A stretch of DNA of 64,000 nt from Sedimentimonas flavescens (GCF_019264375.1 NZ_JAHVAI010000001.1:124001-188000); one strand, 5' to 3'; positions 16,785 to 25,363 are shown, numbered from the stretch's first letter. Notes: generated by a model from the sequence alone, not told the origin. Made by a program: numbers and translations.

Positions 16785-18452
16785 ATGACCGAAACGCCCG
16801 CCACTCCGGCGAATACCCCCGAACGCATTGCAAAGGTGATTGCCCGCTCCGGCGTGGCCTCGCGCCGTGACGCCGAGAAGATGATCCTGGCAGGCCGCGT
16901 GACCGTAAACGGCAAGCCCGTCACCTCCCCCGCGCTGGACGTTTCCCCGAAAGACAAGGTGGCCATCGACGGCAAGCCGATTGACGCGCCGCAGGAAACC
17001 CGCGTGTGGCTCTATTACAAGCCGCTTGGCCTTGTGACGACCGAGAAGGACGAACAGGGCCGCCGCACGATTTTCGACGAGATGCCCGAGGGCATGCCGC
17101 GCGTGCTGAACGTCGGCCGTCTCGACCTCAACTCCGAGGGCCTGCTGCTTCTGACCAATGACGGCGGGCTCAAGCGTCGCCTCGAGCTGCCCGAAACCGG
17201 CTGGCTGCGCAAATACCGTGTGCGCGTGAACGGACGCCCGACCGATGACGCGTTCCGCCCGCTGCGCGAAGGCATCACCATCGACGGCGAGGATTTCATG
17301 CCGATGGAGATCACACTGGACCGTCAGCAGGGTGCCAACGCCTGGCTGACCGTGGGCCTGCGCGAGGGCAAGAACCGCGAGATCCGCCGCGCCATGACCG
17401 AGATCGGCCTGACCGTGAACCGCCTGATCCGTGTCAGCTACGGCCCCTTCCGCCTCAACGAAATGCAGCCCGGCGAAGTCGTCGAGATCAAGCGCAAGGT
17501 GCTGCGCGACCAGATGGGCGACCGGCTGCTCTTGGGCGTCGAGGATGGCCGCAAGTCGATGACCGAGCGCGAAGAGGCAGGCCGCGCCGCGCGCGAGGCC
17601 CGCTTTGCGCGCGCCAACGAGGCCAAGGAAGGCCGCGCCGCCCCCCGTTCGCGCCCCGCGCGCGGCGAGGATGAGGCCCCGCGCAAGGGCTTTGGCCGCC
17701 AGCGCGATTTCGCCGGATCGGGCGACCGGCCCGAGCGCAGCGCGCGTCCGATGGGCGATGGCGCCGAGCGCAAGCCGCGCTGGTCCAAGGCCGGTAGCAA
17801 GCCGCGCGCCGAGGGCTTCCGCTCGCACCGCGACGATGCCGCTGGCGAAGGCGCCAAGCGCAGCTACGGCGACCGCCCGCGTTCGGACAAGCCTTGGGGG
17901 GATAAGCCCCGTGGGGATCGTCCGCAGTCGGACAAACCCTGGGGTGACAAGCCCCGTGGCGATCGTCCGCGCTCGGACAAGCCTTGGGGCGACAAGCCGC
18001 GTGGCGACCGCCCGCAGTCGGACAAGCCTTGGGGTGATAAACCCCGTGGGGATCGTCCGCGCTCGGACAAACCTTGGGGCGATAAGCCCCGTGGCGACCG
18101 CCCGCAGTCGGACAAACCTTGGGGCGATAAGCCCCGTGGCGACCGCCCGCAGTCGGACAAGCCTTGGGGTGATAAACCCCGTGGGGATCATCCGCGCTCG
18201 GACAAGCCCTGGGGTGATAAGCCCCGTGGCGACCGCCCGCAGTCGGACAAGCCTTGGGGTGATAAGCCCCGTGGGGATCGCCCCTTCGCCGCCAAGCGTG
18301 ACCGCGATGACGGCAAGCCCGGCGGGTTCAAGTCGCAGGGCTTCAAGAGCCATGGCGGCGCAGGCAAGCCGCGCGCCGCGGGCTTCAAGTCGCATGGCGC
18401 CAGTGCTGGCCGCCCGCAGTCCAAAGGCCCGCGCGGCCCTAAGCGCGACTAA
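16785..18452 (+). CDS. rluB: 23S rRNA pseudouridine synthase (RluB-type) with long repeat tail
   Basis: This 555-residue protein has an N-terminal S4 domain (about residues 10-55, ERIAKVIARSGVASRRDAE) and a RluB/RsuA-type catalytic domain to about 250. The catalytic Asp sits in NVGRLDLNSEGLLLLTNDG. The C-terminal half is a Lys/Arg/Asp/Gly/Pro-rich, disordered tail with nine 15-residue repeats at 17880-18284. The family core is about 240-300 residues, so the tail roughly doubles the protein. Such basic tails are frequent in alphaproteobacterial rRNA-modifying enzymes and helicases and may bind RNA. The start follows GAAGGA. Confidence 0.93.
   Translation: MTETPATPANTPERIAKVIARSGVASRRDAEKMILAGRVTVNGKPVTSPALDVSPKDKVAIDGKPIDAPQETRVWLYYKPLGLVTTEKDEQGRRTIFDEMPEGMPRVLNVGRLDLNSEGLLLLTNDGGLKRRLELPETGWLRKYRVRVNGRPTDDAFRPLREGITIDGEDFMPMEITLDRQQGANAWLTVGLREGKNREIRRAMTEIGLTVNRLIRVSYGPFRLNEMQPGEVVEIKRKVLRDQMGDRLLLGVEDGRKSMTEREEAGRAAREARFARANEAKEGRAAPRSRPARGEDEAPRKGFGRQRDFAGSGDRPERSARPMGDGAERKPRWSKAGSKPRAEGFRSHRDDAAGEGAKRSYGDRPRSDKPWGDKPRGDRPQSDKPWGDKPRGDRPRSDKPWGDKPRGDRPQSDKPWGDKPRGDRPRSDKPWGDKPRGDRPQSDKPWGDKPRGDRPQSDKPWGDKPRGDHPRSDKPWGDKPRGDRPQSDKPWGDKPRGDRPFAAKRDRDDGKPGGFKSQGFKSHGGAGKPRAAGFKSHGASAGRPQSKGPRGPKRD
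17880..18284 (+). repeat. Nine tandem 45-bp repeats in rluB (15-aa unit)
   Basis: Nine in-frame 45-bp units encode (R/Q)SDKPWGDKPRGDRP. Units 1, 3, 5 and 8 begin with Arg and the others with Gln. Unit 7 ends DHP instead of DRP. Synonymous differences between units are few and partly shared, which points to recent expansion by slippage or recombination. The array probably varies in copy number between strains. Confidence 0.97.
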
Positions 18453-18461
18453 GATCTGATT

Positions 18462-18481
18462 GGCGGGGAGAAATCCCCGCC
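18462..18481 (+). terminator. Terminator after rluB
   Basis: A 7-bp perfect stem GGCGGGG/CCCCGCC with loop AGAAAT lies 10 bases after the rluB stop and is followed by the T/C-rich TTCCTTCCCCTT. The U-tract is imperfect. Confidence 0.6.
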
Positions 18482-18569
18482 TTCCTTCCCCTTGCCTCTG
18501 GCGAGCCTGCCCGCGAATGCCTATTCTTTGAGGGTGCCGCACGCTGGCGGCCTTCCGGGGTGGGGTTCG

Positions 18570-18653
18570 ATGTCTCTTAACACCTTGCGATATATCGCCT
18601 ATTTTCTGGTTCTCGCGCTGACCTTCTCGGTAGCGCTGACCGGAGGCGTGTAG
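18570..18653 (+). CDS. 27-residue single-membrane-span micro-protein, candidate
   Basis: An ATG at 18570 opens 27 codons (MSLNTLRYIAYFLVLALTFS...) ending in TAG one base before the next ATG. The peptide has a short polar start and one hydrophobic span of about 18 residues. GGGGTGGGG upstream could serve as ribosome-binding site. Its own end contains the GGAGG that serves the next gene. The tight packing with the XpaC-like gene suggests a real small membrane protein or a leader that couples translation. No family is recognised. Confidence 0.5.
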   Translation: MSLNTLRYIAYFLVLALTFSVALTGGV

Positions 18654-18654
18654 C

Positions 18655-19548
18655 ATGGCGCAGCGTTACGGCGGCAAATACAGCCCCGATCCGCAAAATC
18701 CCTCCGAGCCCGACCGCAGCACCCTGCCGCCCGAACGGATGCCCCGCGTCCAGCATCGGCAAGAGGGCTGGCCCTTCTGGATCGCGGTCGCCGCCCTGCC
18801 CTTCGTGCTGGGCGCCATTGGCACCGGCCCCACGAACCTTGCGCGCAGCATCGGCGCCTTTGGCGTGATCGCATTGGCCGCATGGCTCTTGCGTGAGGGG
18901 CTGAAGGCCGAAGCCGCCTATGAAGCCCGCCGCGTTGCCCGCCGCCCGGCCCTGCCGCGCAAGATCTTGGGCGCGCTGTTGCTGGGTGCGGGACTTGCGC
19001 TTGGTGCGACCGACGCAAGCTTGCCCGGCGCGGGCGTGATCGGGCTGATCGGAGCGGCGCTTAGCCTTGTCGCCTTCGGCCCTGACCCGATGCGCGACAA
19101 GGGCATGGAGGGGATCGACCCGTTCCAGCAAGACCGCGTGGCCCGTGTGGTGGCCGAGGGCGAGAAGCATCTAGCGGCCATGCGCGAGGCCATCGCGCGG
19201 GCGCAGGACGGCCGCCTTTCCGCCCGCGTCGAGGCCTTTGCGGCCACCGCGCGACAGCTTTTCCGCGCGGTCGAGGAAGACCCCGGCGATCTGGCCGCCG
19301 CGCGCCGCTACATGGGGGTTTACCTTGAGGGCGCGCGCGACGCCACGATCCGCTTCGTCGATCTTTGGGGCGCCACGCGCGACCCCGGCGCGCGCCGCGA
19401 CTATGAGGCGTTACTTACTGATCTCGAAGAAAATTTCACCGCGCGCACCCGCCGGCTGATCGAGAACGGCCGCGAGGGGCTGGAGGTCGAAATCGAGGTT
19501 CTGCGCGAGCGCCTTGCCCGCGAAAACCTGCCCCCTCCGCGGGGCTGA
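18655..19548 (+). CDS. XpaC-like (5-bromo-4-chloroindolyl phosphate hydrolysis family) membrane protein
   Basis: This 297-residue protein has a polar, Pro-rich N-terminus (1-37). Hydrophobic segments lie at about 38-60, 66-83 and 105-140, and a helical cytoplasmic domain follows (about 150-295), rich in Arg, Ala and Glu. The XpaC family is defined by this layout and is usually encoded next to telA, as here. The enzymatic name comes from an old phenotype and should not be taken literally. GGAGG lies 6-7 bases before the ATG. A divergent paralogue is encoded at 19950-20870, and both share the motif RPALPRK after the second hydrophobic segment. Confidence 0.72.
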   Translation: MAQRYGGKYSPDPQNPSEPDRSTLPPERMPRVQHRQEGWPFWIAVAALPFVLGAIGTGPTNLARSIGAFGVIALAAWLLREGLKAEAAYEARRVARRPALPRKILGALLLGAGLALGATDASLPGAGVIGLIGAALSLVAFGPDPMRDKGMEGIDPFQQDRVARVVAEGEKHLAAMREAIARAQDGRLSARVEAFAATARQLFRAVEEDPGDLAAARRYMGVYLEGARDATIRFVDLWGATRDPGARRDYEALLTDLEENFTARTRRLIENGREGLEVEIEVLRERLARENLPPPRG

Positions 19549-19632
19549 CGCCGCCGCAATTTCACCCCATTGCCACAGTTTCGCCTCCTCGGCCGGTCAG
19601 AGTGTTCCAAACTCGGACCGGTCACTTCTCGA

Positions 19633-19953
19633 ATGCTCAAGTTCAGCACCATTCTTCTCTCTTGCGCGCTGACGCTGTGTCTCGCCCTGACGGTGCTGGC
19701 CTTCCGGCTGGAGCGGTCAGGCGTTCTGTCCAGCGCCAAGTCGGTCAGTGCGATCCTGGCGGTGATGGCGATGGTGCTGTGCGTGGTGGCGGTTCTGGTC
19801 ATCAGCCGCAACGCGCTGAGCAAGGCCTGGCACAAGCTGGTGGCGGCGCTTGAGGAGAAAGTCGACTGGGGACCCGAGGGGCTCGTGCCCGCTGTTTCGT
19901 TCGGTCTGGCGCTGGTCGTCGCCAGCTTGGTTTTCGTTGGGGTTGGTCTATGA
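19633..19953 (+). CDS. Small three-TM membrane protein of the TelA operon
   Basis: This protein of about 106 residues has hydrophobic spans at about 4-25, 36-58 and 83-105. A short amphipathic stretch (SKAWHKLVAALEEKVDW) lies between spans 2 and 3. The ATG at 19633 is preferred. An in-frame TTG at 19570 would add 21 residues without hydrophobic or conserved character. It overlaps the next gene by 4 bases (ATGA), so it is part of the operon. No named family is recognised. Confidence 0.65.
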   Translation: MLKFSTILLSCALTLCLALTVLAFRLERSGVLSSAKSVSAILAVMAMVLCVVAVLVISRNALSKAWHKLVAALEEKVDWGPEGLVPAVSFGLALVVASLVFVGVGL

Positions 19954-20870
19954 AGACAGTCGTCGCACCCAAGTTCGTCTCCGATGCCCGCAGCCTGCTG
20001 CGGCGGATCGTGGCGCGCTTCGACACGACGGGCCTGCGCCATACCCCCGGCAGCCTTTTGCCCGACGGCAAGGCGGAAGCGGGCAGCCTGACCCCCTCGC
20101 TTTCACGACGGCTGATGGTGCTGCGCAGCCTGCCGCTGATCGGCATTCCGGGCGCACTCAGCCATGGGCCGACGGGAATGGTTCAACTGATCTTCGTGGC
20201 CACCTTGTGGCTGCTGGCGATCTGGGTGCTCAAGCAGGGCCTGCTGGCCGAGCGCGAATGGCGCGCCAACCGCAACGCGCATCGCCCCGCCCTGCCCCGC
20301 AAGCGTATCGGCATGTTCATGGCGACGCTCGCGCTCTTTGCGGGCGGCAGCTACGAGATGGGGCCGAACTGGGCCGTGATGCCCTCTGTCGTGCTCTGGT
20401 TGCTGCTGTCGATGGCTTTCGGCCGTGACCCGCAGCGTGACCGCGAAGGCGCCGCGCATCAGACCGACCACGGCTTTGAGGTGCATCGCCTGAGCGTGCG
20501 CGCCAAGGAGCGCTGCCGCCGCATCCACAACCGCCTGCGCCGCAACGTTCCCGAACTGCTGCCCGATTTTGCGCTCTATGAAGCCACGCTGAACCGGCTC
20601 CTGACGGTGTTAGCCAGCCAACCCGAGCATCACGCCCAGGTCAGCGCTCATCTGGGCCCCGAGCTTGAGGCGCTTGAGCAGGCTGCGGAAAAACTTTCGG
20701 TTGTCCTTGCTGCCTCGTCAGGGGATGATGCCGTCGGCAGCTATCGCAGCACGCTTGGCAGAATGACCAGCGAGGCGAAACGCTGCCTCTCGCAGTTGAA
20801 GGGCATGGGTAGCCGTGCACTCGACATCGAGATGGGTGTGTTGGGCGATGCCTTGGCGCGGAAAGTCTGA
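19950..20870 (+). CDS. Second XpaC-like membrane protein
   Basis: This 306-residue protein has hydrophobic segments at about 56-72, 75-95, 120-135 and 140-158, then a cytoplasmic helical domain (about 170-300). It shares RPALPRK, the position of its membrane segments and the FGRDPQRD / FGPDPMRD motif with the protein encoded at 18655-19548, so the two are diverged tandem paralogues. It is translationally coupled to the preceding small protein and followed by telA after 24 bases. The function is unknown beyond the family link to toxic-anion/TelA loci. Confidence 0.65.
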   Translation: MKTVVAPKFVSDARSLLRRIVARFDTTGLRHTPGSLLPDGKAEAGSLTPSLSRRLMVLRSLPLIGIPGALSHGPTGMVQLIFVATLWLLAIWVLKQGLLAEREWRANRNAHRPALPRKRIGMFMATLALFAGGSYEMGPNWAVMPSVVLWLLLSMAFGRDPQRDREGAAHQTDHGFEVHRLSVRAKERCRRIHNRLRRNVPELLPDFALYEATLNRLLTVLASQPEHHAQVSAHLGPELEALEQAAEKLSVVLAASSGDDAVGSYRSTLGRMTSEAKRCLSQLKGMGSRALDIEMGVLGDALARKV

Positions 20871-20894
20871 GGTCTTCGCCCTCCTTCGGGGGTA

Positions 20895-22058
20895 ATGATG
20901 ACCGAGACTGTCCGCCAAAAGGCCGCCGAGGCCCTGAGCGAAATCGAAAATCTCAACGCAGTCGTGCTGCCCGAGCCCGGCGCCGAGGTAACCCCGCTGG
21001 CCGAGGCCGCGCCCCCCGTCGCCGACGATATTCGCGCGCGCATGGCGCAGATCGACCTCGGAGATACCGCTTCGATCATCTATTTCGGCTCGCAGGCGCA
21101 GGGCGAGTTGCAGACGATCAGCCAATCGATGCTGGCCGATGTGAAGAACAAGGATGTCGGCCCGGCCGGTGACAGCCTGCGTCAGATCGTCACGACGATC
21201 CGCGGCTTTTCGGTCTCGGAACTCGATGTGCGCCGCGAGCGGTCCTGGTGGGAAAAGCTCATGGGCCGCGCCGCGCCCTTCGCCAAGTTCCTGTCGCGCT
21301 TCGAGGCGGTACAGGGCCAGATCGACCGCATCACTGACGATCTGCTGAGCCACGAGCACAAGCTGCTCAAGGACATCAAGTCGCTCGACATGCTCTATGA
21401 CAAAACGCTGAGCTTCTATGACGAGCTGGCGCTGTATATCGCGGCGGGCGAAGAGAAGCTGCGCGAAGTCGATGCCAATGACATCCCCGCCAAGGAGGCC
21501 GCGATCGAGACCGCGGACGAGACCGCCAAGGTGTTGCGCGCGCAGGAGCTGCGTGATCTGCGCGCCGCGCGCGATGATCTGGAGCGTCGGGTGCATGACC
21601 TGCGGCTGACGCGGCAGGTGACAATGCAAAGCCTGCCCTCGATCCGGCTGGTGCAGGAAAACGACAAGAGCTTGGTCACCAAGATCAACTCGACGCTGGT
21701 GAACACCGTGCCGCTGTGGGAAACGCAACTGGCGCAGGCCGTGACGATCCAGCGCTCGGCCGAGGCCGCGCGGGCGGTGCGCGAGGCCACCGATCTGACG
21801 AACGACCTGCTACAGGCCAATGCCAAGAACCTGCGCGAGGCCAATGCCGCCGTGCGCACCGAGATGGAGCGGGGCATTTTCGACATCAACGCGGTAAAGG
21901 CCGCCAATGCCGAGCTGATCGGCACGATCGAGGATTCGCTGCGGATCGCTGACGAGGGCAAGCGCGCCCGCGCCGCCGCCGAGGCCGAACTGATCACACT
22001 GGAGGCCAAGCTGCGCGACACCCTCGCTTCGGCGCGTGCTCCCGGGGGTGCCGCCTGA
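20895..22058 (+). CDS. telA: TelA family (toxic anion resistance) protein
   Basis: This 387-residue, almost wholly helical protein is of the TelA/KlaA family. Typical segments are FGSQAQGELQTISQSMLADVKNKDVG (about 55-80), the central region of Arg/Asp-rich coiled coil (about 150-250) and the C-terminal part with LTNDLLQANAKNLREANAAV (about 300-320). TelA proteins are cytoplasmic, linked to tellurite and antimicrobial tolerance, and thought to act at the membrane. Two adjacent ATG codons (20895, 20898) are possible starts. It is the centre of the operon and is followed after 2 bases by the DUF2927 gene. Confidence 0.88.
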   Translation: MMTETVRQKAAEALSEIENLNAVVLPEPGAEVTPLAEAAPPVADDIRARMAQIDLGDTASIIYFGSQAQGELQTISQSMLADVKNKDVGPAGDSLRQIVTTIRGFSVSELDVRRERSWWEKLMGRAAPFAKFLSRFEAVQGQIDRITDDLLSHEHKLLKDIKSLDMLYDKTLSFYDELALYIAAGEEKLREVDANDIPAKEAAIETADETAKVLRAQELRDLRAARDDLERRVHDLRLTRQVTMQSLPSIRLVQENDKSLVTKINSTLVNTVPLWETQLAQAVTIQRSAEAARAVREATDLTNDLLQANAKNLREANAAVRTEMERGIFDINAVKAANAELIGTIEDSLRIADEGKRARAAAEAELITLEAKLRDTLASARAPGGAA

Positions 22059-22060
22059 TC

Positions 22061-23047
22061 ATGCCGCTTTTCCTGAACTGGGAAATCAACACCAGCGGCG
22101 CGCGCCTTGCTCTGCGCCGGCTGGCGGGGGCCGTCGCCATCGGCGCGGCCCTTGCGGGCTGCGTGCCCACGAATAGCGCGGCGCCGCGCACCGCCCCGCG
22201 CCCGATGAGCGCGCCCGAAGGACTGGGCGAGGAGAACCGCTCGGGCGAGAGCCGCGCGATGCAGGCCTATTTCGCGCAGGTAGAGACGATGCTGCTCGAC
22301 CAGGGCCTGCTGCGGCAGGATGTGGCGCCGCGCGATGCCCCCTTCGGCAGGCGCCAGCTGGTGGATAACTTCGTCCACATCGCGCTTTACGACGAGTATT
22401 CCAACCGGGGCGGCACATTCGTGGCCAGCACCACCAAGTCGCGCCTGCGCCGGTGGGAGCAACCCGTGACGATCGGGGTCGAGTTCGGCCCCACCGTGCC
22501 CGCCGCACAGCGCCGCAAGGACAGTGCCGCGATCACCGCCTTTGCCGGGCAGATCGGCCGCGCGACACGACACCCGGTGCGGGTCGTCCCCAGTGGCGGG
22601 AATTTCTCGGTCCTGGTGCTGAACGAGGATGAGCGCCGCAACGGCGCCAAACGCTTGCGCGAACTTGTGCCGGGGATCGACGCGGCCTCGGTCAATGCGA
22701 TCACCGACCTGCCGCCGACGACATTCTGCGTGGTCTTCGCCTTCTCTGACGGGCGTTCGGCCAGCTACAGCCGGGCGGTGGCGGTGATCCGGGCCGAGCA
22801 CCCGGACCGGCTGCGGATGTCCTGTGTGCATGAGGAACTGGCGCAGGGCATGGGTCTGGCCAATGACTATCCGCGCGCGCGCCCGTCGATCTTCAACGAT
22901 GACGAGGAATTCGCGCTGCTGACGCGGCATGACGAGCTTTTGTTGCAGATATTGTACGATCCGCGCCTGCGCCCCGGCATGACCGAGGCCGAGGCGCGCC
23001 CGATCGTCGAAGACATTGCGTCCGAACTTCTGGGCGCCGACAGCTAG
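22061..23047 (+). CDS. DUF2927 lipoprotein
   Basis: This 328-residue protein has an N-terminal signal with a lipobox (ALAGC, Cys at about residue 34) preceded by a long, partly basic n-region. The body matches DUF2927, with the conserved core DNFVHIALYDEY, then the W-x-x-P-V-T-I-G-V motif, and the end HDELLLQILYDPRLRPGM. DUF2927 proteins are largely uncharacterised exported proteins common in Rhodobacterales. Its place between telA and the SPFH gene suggests an envelope-side component of the same system. Confidence 0.8.
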   Translation: MPLFLNWEINTSGARLALRRLAGAVAIGAALAGCVPTNSAAPRTAPRPMSAPEGLGEENRSGESRAMQAYFAQVETMLLDQGLLRQDVAPRDAPFGRRQLVDNFVHIALYDEYSNRGGTFVASTTKSRLRRWEQPVTIGVEFGPTVPAAQRRKDSAAITAFAGQIGRATRHPVRVVPSGGNFSVLVLNEDERRNGAKRLRELVPGIDAASVNAITDLPPTTFCVVFAFSDGRSASYSRAVAVIRAEHPDRLRMSCVHEELAQGMGLANDYPRARPSIFNDDEEFALLTRHDELLLQILYDPRLRPGMTEAEARPIVEDIASELLGADS

Positions 23048-23056
23048 GAGGGCCAG

Positions 23057-24211
23057 ATGGGCATTCTCGATTTTCTGACCGGCGAATTCATTGACGTCAT
23101 TCACTGGACCGACGACACCCGCGACACGATGGTCTGGCGCTTCGAGCGCGAGGGGCACGAGATCAAATACGGCGCCAAGCTGACCGTGCGCGAGGGGCAG
23201 GCCGCGGTCTTCGTGCATGAGGGGCAACTGGCCGATGTGTTCGGACCGGGGCTCTACATGCTCGAGACCAACAACCTGCCGATCCTGACGACCTTGCAGC
23301 ACTGGGATCACGGCTTCCGCTCGCCCTTCAAATCCGAGATCTATTTCGTCAACACGACGCGGTTCAACGACCTCAAATGGGGCACCAAGAACCCGATCAT
23401 CGCCCGCGACCCCGAGTTCGGCCCGATCCGGCTGCGTTCCTTTGGCACCTATTCGATGCGCGTCTCGGACCCGGCCAAGTTCATGTCCGAGATCGTCGGC
23501 ACGGATGGCGAGTTCACCGCCGACGAGATCAGCTTTCAGATCCGCAACGTGATCGTGCAGGAGTTCAGCCGGGTCGTCGCGAGCTCGGGGATTCCGGTGC
23601 TGGATATGGCGGCGAACACCGGCGATCTGGGCAAGCTGGTAGCCAAGGCAATTGAGCCGGTGGTGGGCAACTACGGCCTCTCGATCCCCGAGTTCTATAT
23701 CGAGAATATCAGCCTGCCCGAGGCGGTCGAGGCGGTGCTGGACAAGCGCACCTCGATGGGGATCGTGGGCGATCTGAACCGTTACATGCAGTTCAATGCG
23801 GCCGAGGCCATGGGCCAGCCCGGATCTGGCGCATCGGCCGGTATGGGCACGGCCATGGGTGCCGGGATGGGTGCAGGCATGGGCATGGCGATGGGCCATC
23901 AGATGGGGTGGGGCCCCTGGGGTGTTGCGCCCGCTGCACAGGCGCCCCAAGGCGGAGGCGGCGCGGCTGCCGCCGCACCGCCCCCGCCGCCCCCGCCTCC
24001 GGTCGAAAAGGTCTGGCATGTAGCGGTGAACGGGCAGACGACCGGCCCCTATGGGCGCGGCCATCTGGGCCGCATGGTCAGCGAGGGCGGCTTTACGCGT
24101 GACTCGCTGGTCTGGTCGCCCGGACAGGATGGCTGGATGCGTGCCGAGGATATTACCGAGCTCGCGCAGCTCTTCACCATCGCCCCTCCCCCGCCGCCGC
24201 CCGCAGGCTGA
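23057..24211 (+). CDS. SPFH-domain protein with C-terminal GYF_2 domain (YdjI-like)
   Basis: This 384-residue protein has an N-terminal SPFH/virion-core-like domain (about residues 15-240; VREGQAAVFVHEGQLADVFGPG is characteristic). A Gly/Met-rich linker with repeated AGMG and a Pro run (about 245-310) follows, then a C-terminal GYF_2 domain (about 312-372; VNGQTTGPYGRGHL...W). This matches the Bacillus YdjI type, a membrane-associated scaffold that works with YdjG/YdjH in a PspA-linked stress response. AGGAGGGCC precedes the ATG. The next gene encodes the matching zinc-ribbon protein. Confidence 0.85.
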   Translation: MGILDFLTGEFIDVIHWTDDTRDTMVWRFEREGHEIKYGAKLTVREGQAAVFVHEGQLADVFGPGLYMLETNNLPILTTLQHWDHGFRSPFKSEIYFVNTTRFNDLKWGTKNPIIARDPEFGPIRLRSFGTYSMRVSDPAKFMSEIVGTDGEFTADEISFQIRNVIVQEFSRVVASSGIPVLDMAANTGDLGKLVAKAIEPVVGNYGLSIPEFYIENISLPEAVEAVLDKRTSMGIVGDLNRYMQFNAAEAMGQPGSGASAGMGTAMGAGMGAGMGMAMGHQMGWGPWGVAPAAQAPQGGGGAAAAAPPPPPPPPVEKVWHVAVNGQTTGPYGRGHLGRMVSEGGFTRDSLVWSPGQDGWMRAEDITELAQLFTIAPPPPPPAG

Positions 24212-24214
24212 GCC

Positions 24215-25336
24215 ATGCCGGAGCCCTCGGCGCGGCCTGTGGCCGAGCATCACTACCCTTGCGAATCGTGTGGCGCTGACTTGCGCTTTGCCCCGGGGCA
24301 AGAGCGACTTGTCTGCGACTATTGCGGGCATATTCAGGACATCCCGCGTGCCACGGGGCGCGGGGCCTCGGGGCTGCGCGAGCTACCTCTTGACGCCGTC
24401 CTGCGGGCCGAACTGCCGGATCTGGAGATGGAGGAGCACCGGACACTGTCTTGTCCGAATTGTGGTGCTCTGGTCGAGTTCGATGGCGCAGAACACGCCG
24501 CCGAATGTCCGTTTTGTGCAACCCCAGTGGTGGTCGATACCGGCACGAAGCGACTGATCAAGCCGCAGGGGCTCGTGCCTTTCACCTTGACCGAGGAGGA
24601 GGCGCGAGCGTCACTCGGGCGCTGGCTGGGGCGGCTGTGGTTCGCACCCTCGGGGCTGGCGCAATACGCGCGCCGGGGCCGCAAGCTGAACGGGATCTAC
24701 GCGCCTTTCTGGACCTTCGACGCCGCCAGCCGCACCGAATACACCGGGCAGCGCGGCGACTATTACTATGAAACCCGCCAGGTGCGTGTGCAAAACAACG
24801 GCCGGTGGGAGACACGCCAGAAACAGGTGCGCCATGTCCGCTGGCGCCACGCGGCGGGCCGCGTCGCGCGGGTCTTCGACGATGTGCTGATCTATGCCGC
24901 GCGCTCGCTGCCGCCGGGCTATATCGACGCGCTGCGGCCCTGGGATCTGAGCGGGCTGACGGGGTATCGCCCCGATTACCTCGCCGGCTTTTCGGCCGAG
25001 GGCTACACGGTCGAGCTGCACGAAGGTCATCACCTCGCCCGCGCCGAGATGATGCATGTCATCCAGTCGGACGTGCGGCGCGACATCGGCGGGGACGAGC
25101 AGCGCATCACCCGGCTCGACCCCGCGTTCAGTGCCGAGACCTTCAAGCATATCCTGCTGCCGGTCTGGACCGCCGCCTACAAGTATCGCGGCCGCAGTTA
25201 CCGCTTCGTCGTCAACGCTCAGACCGGCAAGGTGCAGGGCGACCGGCCTTGGTCGGCGTGGAAAATCGCCTTCGCGGTCGCTCTGGTCGCGATTGTGGTC
25301 GGTGTCGCGGTTTACCTTGATCGGGCGGGGGGGTAA
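24215..25336 (+). CDS. Zinc-ribbon membrane protein (TFIIB-type zinc finger; YdjG-like)
   Basis: This 373-residue protein has two N-terminal zinc ribbons, CESC...CDYC (about 16-38) and CPNC...CPFC (about 80-102). A globular middle part has KLNGIYAPFWTFD, and one C-terminal membrane span ends the protein (about 346-368). Annotations often call this family primosomal protein or helicase-like, but no helicase motif is present. The architecture is that of YdjG, the membrane partner of SPFH/YdjI proteins. It is the last gene of the operon, with dtd following after 27 bases. Confidence 0.78.
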   Translation: MPEPSARPVAEHHYPCESCGADLRFAPGQERLVCDYCGHIQDIPRATGRGASGLRELPLDAVLRAELPDLEMEEHRTLSCPNCGALVEFDGAEHAAECPFCATPVVVDTGTKRLIKPQGLVPFTLTEEEARASLGRWLGRLWFAPSGLAQYARRGRKLNGIYAPFWTFDAASRTEYTGQRGDYYYETRQVRVQNNGRWETRQKQVRHVRWRHAAGRVARVFDDVLIYAARSLPPGYIDALRPWDLSGLTGYRPDYLAGFSAEGYTVELHEGHHLARAEMMHVIQSDVRRDIGGDEQRITRLDPAFSAETFKHILLPVWTAAYKYRGRSYRFVVNAQTGKVQGDRPWSAWKIAFAVALVAIVVGVAVYLDRAGG

Positions 25337-25363
25337 GCCCGGACCCAAACAAGGAGAACGGGC

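Noticed and set aside
17864-18160. Open frame on the minus strand across the rluB repeats with its own 15-residue periodicity
   Set aside because: It is the mirror of the 45-bp repeat in an antisense frame and has no start signal.
17880-18284. CRISPR-like array
   Set aside because: The repeats are contiguous, in frame and without unique spacers.
19570-19632. TTG start for the small three-TM protein
   Set aside because: The added 21 residues are polar and unconserved in appearance. The ATG at 19633 directly precedes the first span.
21416-24331. 971-codon antisense frame over telA to the SPFH gene
   Set aside because: It covers four real genes and contains no domain. It results from high GC content.
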